Source of the DNA: Dasypus novemcinctus
Taxonomy: Eukaryota > Chordata > Mammalia > Cingulata > Dasypodidae
Direction: 5' to 3'
NCBI RefSeq assembly: GCF_030445035.2
Contig: NC_080676.1
Span: forward strand, 12,624,940-12,688,939
DNA length: 64,000 bases
Made by a program: the position numbers and the translations under genes. The first letter of the stretch is position 1. The number at the start of each line of letters is the position of its first letter. The notes under the pieces are model-generated. The model did not search any database, was not told where the DNA came from, and saw only the letters and a program-made list of their open reading frames with translations. Below, in pieces: positions 57,744-64,000 of the stretch.

Positions 57744-60639
57744 CACATAACTATAGTTCTATTATTTCAACTAAAAGTGTAATAATAATTGCCATATACT
57801 CTCTAGGACTGAGTCCCTACTCAAATTTCCCTTCCTATCCCCAAAATATCTTTTAAGTCTATTTATTGAAGCCAGAATCCTAACAAGGGCCAAACATGCA
57901 TTTGCTCATCAATTCTCATTCACTTCGATCTAGAATACCCCTTTTTCCTCCCTACCTTGATTCTTTACTTTCTTACTTCTCCATGACATTGGCTTGTGGA
58001 TGAGCCTGGGCCAGTTGTCTTGCCCAACAACCTGCTTTCTGAATTTGTTTAACTGCTTCCTGGTGGTGGTGTTTTAATTTCTTATACCCCCTGCTTTTCT
58101 ATTAACTCGAAGTTAAATCTAGCAGTGTGATTATATTCTGGTTGAACATTTCTTAGCATGAAAACCTTACGACAGTGCCACATACTTCGCAAGGCACCCG
58201 CATCGGGAGGTTCAAGATGTCTTGTTGGCCCTGTATCAACTATGCCAAAACTGCCCGCTCCATCAGGGAGGGCCCAGCCAGATCGTTCCCTGCAAAATAT
58301 TCCTTGGCACCATCAAGTGGCTTAATTTTAAGCCTAGTTCCTTTTTTGAAAAAGAGTCCTCTCTTTTGGTTCATATTTAAATAGACTTGATTTTTTAACT
58401 CCCTTAGAGTAGGTGAAAAATATCCTTGACTTTGAAATATGGCCACCTAAAATCAACCTCTGAGAAGGAGGAACAGAAACACTCTGTTGGACTACAGGAC
58501 TCAACAGATTAACTTTTACTCAAATACTAGCACAAAATTCTTCTAAAACGTTCTTTCATGTTCTGCTAAACAAAAATATTGACGTTTCCTTCATGCAGCA
58601 GAACTATGATGGCTTTCTCTGCGAAAGCACCCAGAGGCCTTCACGCTGCCTCTTCTCAGGCCCTCGGGACGTGGAACACAAATGAGCTTTGTGTCATCTG
58701 CTGGGCCTTGTCTCAAGCTGCGCCTTCTGCCAATCAAAACTGACCGCTCTTGCTGTGCCAGGGTCTTGTATCAGTTCCTGGGTTTTTGCCAGTTCTTAAA
58801 CCTGGCAGCAGGATTTGTGCTACAGCTATTTGTGTTGCTACATTTCCCACTCACTTTAAATTCCAGGCAAAAACTATAATCCTTTAATGTGTCTTTGGGA
58901 GGGTACTTACATATTTCTTCTGAACTTTGTACTCTGGGAACATGAACTTTCTGATATATTCAAATGAAAGCTGCTATAGATTATGCCAGTTACATAAAGA
59001 TTTACATGAATGCCTTTAACCATAATCGATTGCATGCATTTGCTGTGGTTGTCTTTGGGCACCATTTGCCTGATCAATTAAATATATACAATATTTGTTG
59101 ATATTTTAGTAACATTTCAGAATGTAATCTAGGATGTGGCTACTACCTTGCTCTTGAAGTTTATAATATTCTTAGTGACTTTATCCTTGGAAGCTGTTGT
59201 ATGTTTAAAACAAGGGGGGTGTAGGTTGATCACATACTTCATCTAAACTTAGGAGATTTAAATTGCAGGATGCTTTGTCCTTCCTTAGGTTGTTTTTGCA
59301 GCAGAGAAAATATATTCTTTTAAAGATGCATTATTTAAAAAGGTGGAAAGAGTTAGAAATATTAGAAAGGTAGACAAAGAGGGAAGTAGAAATAGAAACT
59401 GATTTATTTTTTCAGGGTTGTGAGTAATCTACTTTCCTTTTTAGAACTGCCTTTGACTGGAGAGGATTATATACTGCATGTTCTCCAAGCTGTTATGTAG
59501 TTTTATTTCTCCATGAGTTCTTAAGCTAGAAGCCAAAACAATGTTTTTCTGGGCCTAAGTGCATTGCTTGCAAAGCCTATTTCATGGTCTGCTAGATTCC
59601 AATGGAGATGGTTGGTAACGAGATAATATTTATTTATATAGAAAGTAAATTTACAACAGAATGTAAAAAGCATGTAAGCCCCTAACACCAGCTTTAAAAA
59701 ATTCATAGTAGAATCATATGAATGTTTCTACTTGTTCCAAGAGAACGCTCTCTCCACACACACTATCCATTTCTCATGCACATACATCTAAACATATGTA
59801 TGTTCCTTTTACTCAAAGGTACATGAGTACTCAGAGGTGTCTTGTTCGGTGATTCTTGCTATCTAATATCAGCTGTAGGATTCTCTCTACTCCAGGAACT
59901 TGTTCATCAGCTTGCTGCTTTCCTTGAAATCAATTGATGGCAAATGTTGAATTTATTTGCTTAAAGCAAGTTCTGTGCACCAGCTAAATGATTTATATAT
60001 TTCACTATAGAAGAACAGTAAAAGAAACTTCTATTGCATCTTCTGGTGACCTTGATAGCTGATGTGTTAATAACATTTCAGAACGACAATTTGCAACAGG
60101 CTTCTTGGCCAAAGTGCTGCAGTAAATTATTGCTGCATTGCAGATTACAGTTTAATTCCTTAAAAAACACCAGCACTCTTAGGTCTTTGTTGATGTTTGG
60201 GTGGCAGAATTTCAAGAGCACGTTGAGTCTGCTACATATTGGAAGAGTCATCCTTATGGATGGAATTTAATATAATTCGTAAATATGATCTGCCCCAAAG
60301 ACATATAGAGGAATATCTTGATTAGTGAACACCCTGGAAATTAATCTCCTTTATGATGAAGTTGGTAGTATAAAAACTGTGGGAAGCAAAGGTTTGTATG
60401 AAGTCAGGTTTGACAAACTTCAATTTACAACTTTCACTTTCTCACCTAAATAAAGGTAGATAGGGCTGCAATGAACAAAATTTGTGAGGCTTTCAAATTA
60501 TGCCTTGCCTCCTTTTTGCCCTCACTCCCCTCAGGCCAGAGCCGTCTTATTCTCTTTACTCTCAATTTTGTGAAAACAGAGGAAGATATGATAATTTTTA
60601 CTCTACAAGCTTGCCTATTTGACTGAGTACTTTTTTTGA
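57744..60639. other. Intergenic, nothing recognised
   Basis: Nearly 2.9 kb without a repeat or gene that I can name. It is the longest such stretch in the window. Open frames of 60-78 codons look random. The part at 58150-58870 is somewhat GC-richer than its flanks. Confidence 0.5.
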
Positions 60640-60802
60640 ACTTTTTTATTTTTAAATAATTTCAAACTTATGGGAAAGTTGCAAAAATACTATGGAAACA
60701 TTACATAGAACTCCAATGTACCCCACCCAGATACAGATACTCTGATTTAACAACTTTTAGTACTTTGCCACCTTTGTTATATCATTCTATATCAATCAAT
60801 CA

Positions 60803-60845
<43 letters not shown>

Positions 60846-60974
60846 ATCTATTTACATATCTGTTTTCTAAACATTTGAGGTTAGATTGCATATATCATGC
60901 TTTTCTAACACTTCAATGTACATTTCCTGAGAAAAAGACCTCATATTATGATGTTAAGTATAGCTATCAAGTTC
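60640..60974 (-). mobile_element. Ancient L1-type fragment with embedded microsatellite
   Basis: AATAATTTCAAACTTATGGG, AAGTTGCAAAAATAC, CACCCAGATACAGATAC and ACTTTGCCACC follow a frequent old mammalian LINE segment. It resumes after the younger L1 copy ending at 62459 (GCACTGATATGAGGCATACA). Strand is assigned by analogy and is uncertain. Confidence 0.5.
60790..60850. repeat. (ATCA)n-(ATCT)n microsatellite
   Basis: ATCA units change to about ten ATCT units inside the old LINE fragment. Confidence 0.9.
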
Positions 60975-60984
60975 AAGAAATTTA

Positions 60985-62459
60985 TGTGTTGAGTATTTTC
61001 ATAGTAGTTACAGTTATAAATGACAGCTAAGGGAGTTCTGAGTTCCTAGCCAGGAGAGCTCTGTCACTTTCCCCAATGGAACAGCAACAACCCCCCAAGT
61101 ACAAGGGCAAAAACCAGTGAAGAAGGATGCTCCAATGATGAGCCCTTGATACTAATGACTATGCTTATAAGCCTGTGTGCCTGAAATTTGAACTAGGCCT
61201 AGAGTTGCAGGGTGTCTAAGAGTTACCTCCTGAGAGGCTCCATTTTGCTCAAATGTGGTCACTCTTTAAACCAAACTCAGCTTGTAAACACATTACCTTC
61301 CCCCCACCATGGGACATGACTCCTGGGGATGAGCATCCCTGGTACCGAGGAATTACTACCAATCACTAACTGGTGATGCAACTAGAAAAAGATGTTGAAT
61401 AAAAGGGGGAAATGGTAAAGACAAGTGAGTATATATGGCTAAGAGTCTTCAAAAAAGAGTCAGGAGGTCATCGGAAGGGTCACGCTTATGCACACCTCAG
61501 CAGGATCCCAGAGACAGCCAAAATAGATACAACCCCAGATACTGGTGCTCCTGAGGGCTATGGAGACACGCAGGCTCTACAATCATGGCAGTTGGCTCTG
61601 GAGTTCAGTGCCTTGTCAGCAGGCCCTACTTTGGAATTTGTGTTCCTCAGTGTGATGGAGTTGGACTCAGATGTGAACTTTCTACACATGCCTCTTCTGT
61701 CACTTTTACTGAAACTGTGGTTGGCAATGGGGTTGGTTTATACGAAGGACACTTCTATCTCTGGACTAGCCATGTGGCTCTGAGCCTCAGCAGAGTTACA
61801 GCTCCTACTCTCCGGTTTGTTGGACTTGCATAGGTTGGCTAACTGGAGGTGAAGATGGTCAACCACCACACCAGGGAACTGAGAGTGCCTACTACTCCAA
61901 GCAGGAAAATCACATCCATCAACCATGTGCAATCTAAGCCCCTTCTAGATATAGAGGTAGAGTGGACATCACCAATCCAAGGTCCACAAGATGGAGGACT
62001 AAAATACGGATTAGAGTGAACTTACTGGTATTCTACTATGGAACTATTGTGACTACTAATGGAAGAAACTGTAGCATTATTCCGGAGAAAATGGCCACGG
62101 TAGTTGCTGAGGGCAGGGAAAGGGAAGAAGAGATGAGATGTGGGGGTATTTTTGGACTTGGAGTTGTCCTCAATGATATTGCAGGGACAGATGCTGTACA
62201 TTATATACCCTACTATACCGCACTGAATATGCTGGGGGACAGTGTAAACTATAATGTAAACTATAATCCATACAGTGCAGCAGTGCTCCAAAATGTATTC
62301 ACCAAATGCAATGAATGTGCCATGATGGTGAAAGAGGTTGTTGACGTGGGAGGAGTGGGGTTGGGGGTGGGGTGTGGGGTATATGGGAACCTCTTATATT
62401 TTTTAATGTAACATTTTTTTGTGACCTATGTACCTTAAAAAAAGACAATTTAATAAAAA
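60985..62459 (+). mobile_element. 5'-truncated L1 (3' UTR only), related to the young L1
   Basis: This 1.5-kb copy aligns by eye along its length with the last part of the young L1 3' UTR. Shared landmarks are GAGTTCCTAGCCAGG-type start, ATACTAATGACTATGCTTAT (61150; compare 37835), a CCATGGGACATGACTCCTGG segment (61307; compare 37993) and GATACAACCCCAGATACTGG (61528). The end is TTTAATGTAA plus an A-rich tail. Target-site duplication AAGAAATTTA at 60975-60984 and 62460-62469. It is much more diverged than the 31662 copy. The + frame of 149 codons at 61962-62411 is UTR, not a gene. Confidence 0.85.
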
Positions 62460-62469
62460 AAGAAATTTA

Positions 62470-62929
62470 GCACTGATATGAGGCATACATTGATTACTTT
62501 TTGATGAGCAGGTTATGAAGTGGCAGTCTATGTCCTGAGTTCGGCCCACAGACCTGTTTTTTTCCTTTCTTTTTGTTTTGTTTATTTTAATGAATTAGTT
62601 GCCATCCTTTAAAAATACAAAGATTTTACATAGAAATCAGGATTGGCATCTTTTCTTGAAATATTAGAATCTCTTGCACTATCTATAACAGTCCAGGTTT
62701 TCTTTCTGCCACTGTCAGTTGGAGCTGGGAAATGGTCTACCCTCTGCAGGTCGGGCAGTTCCCCTGCTTTGCCTCCCTTCTCCCCACAAATTCACATGCA
62801 TCACTCAGTTATGTTACTTGCTGGCCCCTGTGGACAGTTGAGTTGTTTACTCTTGAATGGACTCTTCAGTGTTTTTAATACCTAGTCTAAGTAGCACTTA
62901 TGCTCTTCTTCTCCTTCTCCTTCTTCTTA
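62470..62929. other. Intergenic; starts with the resumed old LINE
   Basis: The first bases continue the fragment of 60640-60974. The rest holds nothing I recognise. Confidence 0.45.
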
Positions 62930-62934
62930 TCTTT

Positions 62935-63222
62935 CTCTTTAGGAGGTACCAGGAACCAATCCTGGGACCCCTGGGTGGGAGAGAGGCACTCAGTTGCTTG
63001 AGCCAGTTTATCTTCCTGGTCTGCTGCGTCTCTCCCTGTCTCTCCTCTGCATCTCCCTTTGGTGCATCATCTTGCTGTGCCAGCTTTCCGCAGAGCAGGC
63101 CATCAGCTCTCTCTGCAGTGTGGGTCAGTTTGCCTTCACCAAGAGGCCCTGGAAAATGAACCCTGGGCCTCTCATGTGGTAGACGGGAGCCCAATTGCTT
63201 GAGTCTCATCTGCTTTCCAGAG
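62935..63222 (-). mobile_element. DAS-type SINE, minus strand
   Basis: Antisense heads at CTTTAGGAGGTACCAGGAAC (62937) through GAGCCAGTTTATC and at GAACCCTGGGCCTCTCATG (about 63157) through GAGTCTCATCTGCTTTCC (63220). A dimeric form like 24626-25027. The preceding CTTCTTCTCC-rich run is its degenerated A-rich tail in antisense. Confidence 0.85.
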
Positions 63223-64000
63223 CTTAGGCTTTATGAACTTAAGTTTTATATCTGTTCATTTCAATTGTGAAGGGAAGGGTTTTAGTTTCCTCTTGAAAGA
63301 CTACCCAACCTCCAGAAGCAAGTGTGCAAGAGGATCAAGGCTGTGTAAGTGACCTTGAGTTACTCCAATTATAAATGGGAGGAGAGGCAGGATATTTCAG
63401 ATTTTCCCTAGAATACTCCTCCCACTTCCCTCCATCCCTTCATTCCTCTGAATCACCAGCCTCAGTCATAGAATGGTAGAGTCAGATAAAATAGTGTCCT
63501 TTGATACTGAAACCCTATGTTGACCTACTCTTTGACAGGTCAGCTGGTGAGCCTTCTCCACTCAACCTTGTCCCAAATCTTCCACCTCTTTCACTGCTGG
63601 GTTAAAAATTAGACTTCTTCCTGAATATTCTTTAGTACGATTTCTCCTCCTCATTTCCTTCTATGCCGAATCATAAGAGGCCTATTAAATGTTTTCCAGC
63701 AGATTTGATGTTATTTTATTTAGTATTTGTCATGTTTTTATACCACCTATCGTATTTTTTGCCCTCTTACAAGAAATTCTGAAGCAAACACCTAGACCTT
63801 TTGTATTTTTTCTGTCTTGCTTATGAGATGTCTGATGAATAAGTGTGTCACTGGAACACATTCCCTTCATTAATAGAGGTAATACTGTAAGCTTGTGTTC
63901 ATGTCCCACTGGAAAGAAGCCTGCAGGAATGCCCATATTTTCAACAGGTTTTATTTGCTGAATTTGTCCCTGGTGCATTCTTTCAGAGTAAAGTAAGAAA
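63223..64000. other. Intergenic, nothing recognised
   Basis: No supported gene or repeat up to the end of the window. Confidence 0.5.

Overview
This is vertebrate nuclear DNA from a placental mammal, almost certainly an armadillo (Dasypus or a close relative). The main evidence is about ten copies of a tRNA-headed SINE of the armadillo DAS type, plus a lineage-specific LINE-1. Base composition is AT-rich with split genes. Nothing resembles a bacterial, phage or plasmid system.

The only functional protein-coding gene I can support is the 3' part of DIPK2A (older names C3orf58, DIA1, HASF, GoPro49) on the + strand. Positions 1-2766 are intron, 2767-3070 an internal coding exon, 3071-6838 the next intron, and 6839-7170 the last coding exon ending in TAG. 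An AT-rich 3' UTR probably follows, to about 9690. Exon 1 and the promoter lie before position 1.

From about 9.7 kb to the end I find no functional gene. In human the sequence beyond the DIPK2A 3' end is a gene desert, which fits. The region is a stratified record of retroposition: DAS SINEs, L2, MIR, MaLR/ERVL-like LTRs, hAT DNA transposons and L1s of several ages. The largest structure is a three-level nest at about 29.2-42.6 kb. A young, 5'-truncated L1 (31662-39143, perfect 14-bp target-site duplication) sits inside an older minus-strand L1, which itself sits inside an ancient plus-strand L1. The young L1 keeps most of ORF1 and an ORF2 broken by two frameshifts, and has an exceptionally long 3' UTR of about 2.8 kb.

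Between 53.0 and 57.7 kb there is a dense run of LINE-mobilised insertions: a minus-strand SINE, a 5'-truncated CALM2 processed pseudogene, a plus-strand SINE, an MRPL11 processed pseudogene with one premature stop, and a U6 snRNA copy fused to an L1-like 3' tail between matching 18-bp target-site duplications. The U6 chimera is the most interesting single locus. I do not see an undescribed multi-gene system here. The points of interest are how elements are nested, fused and broken.
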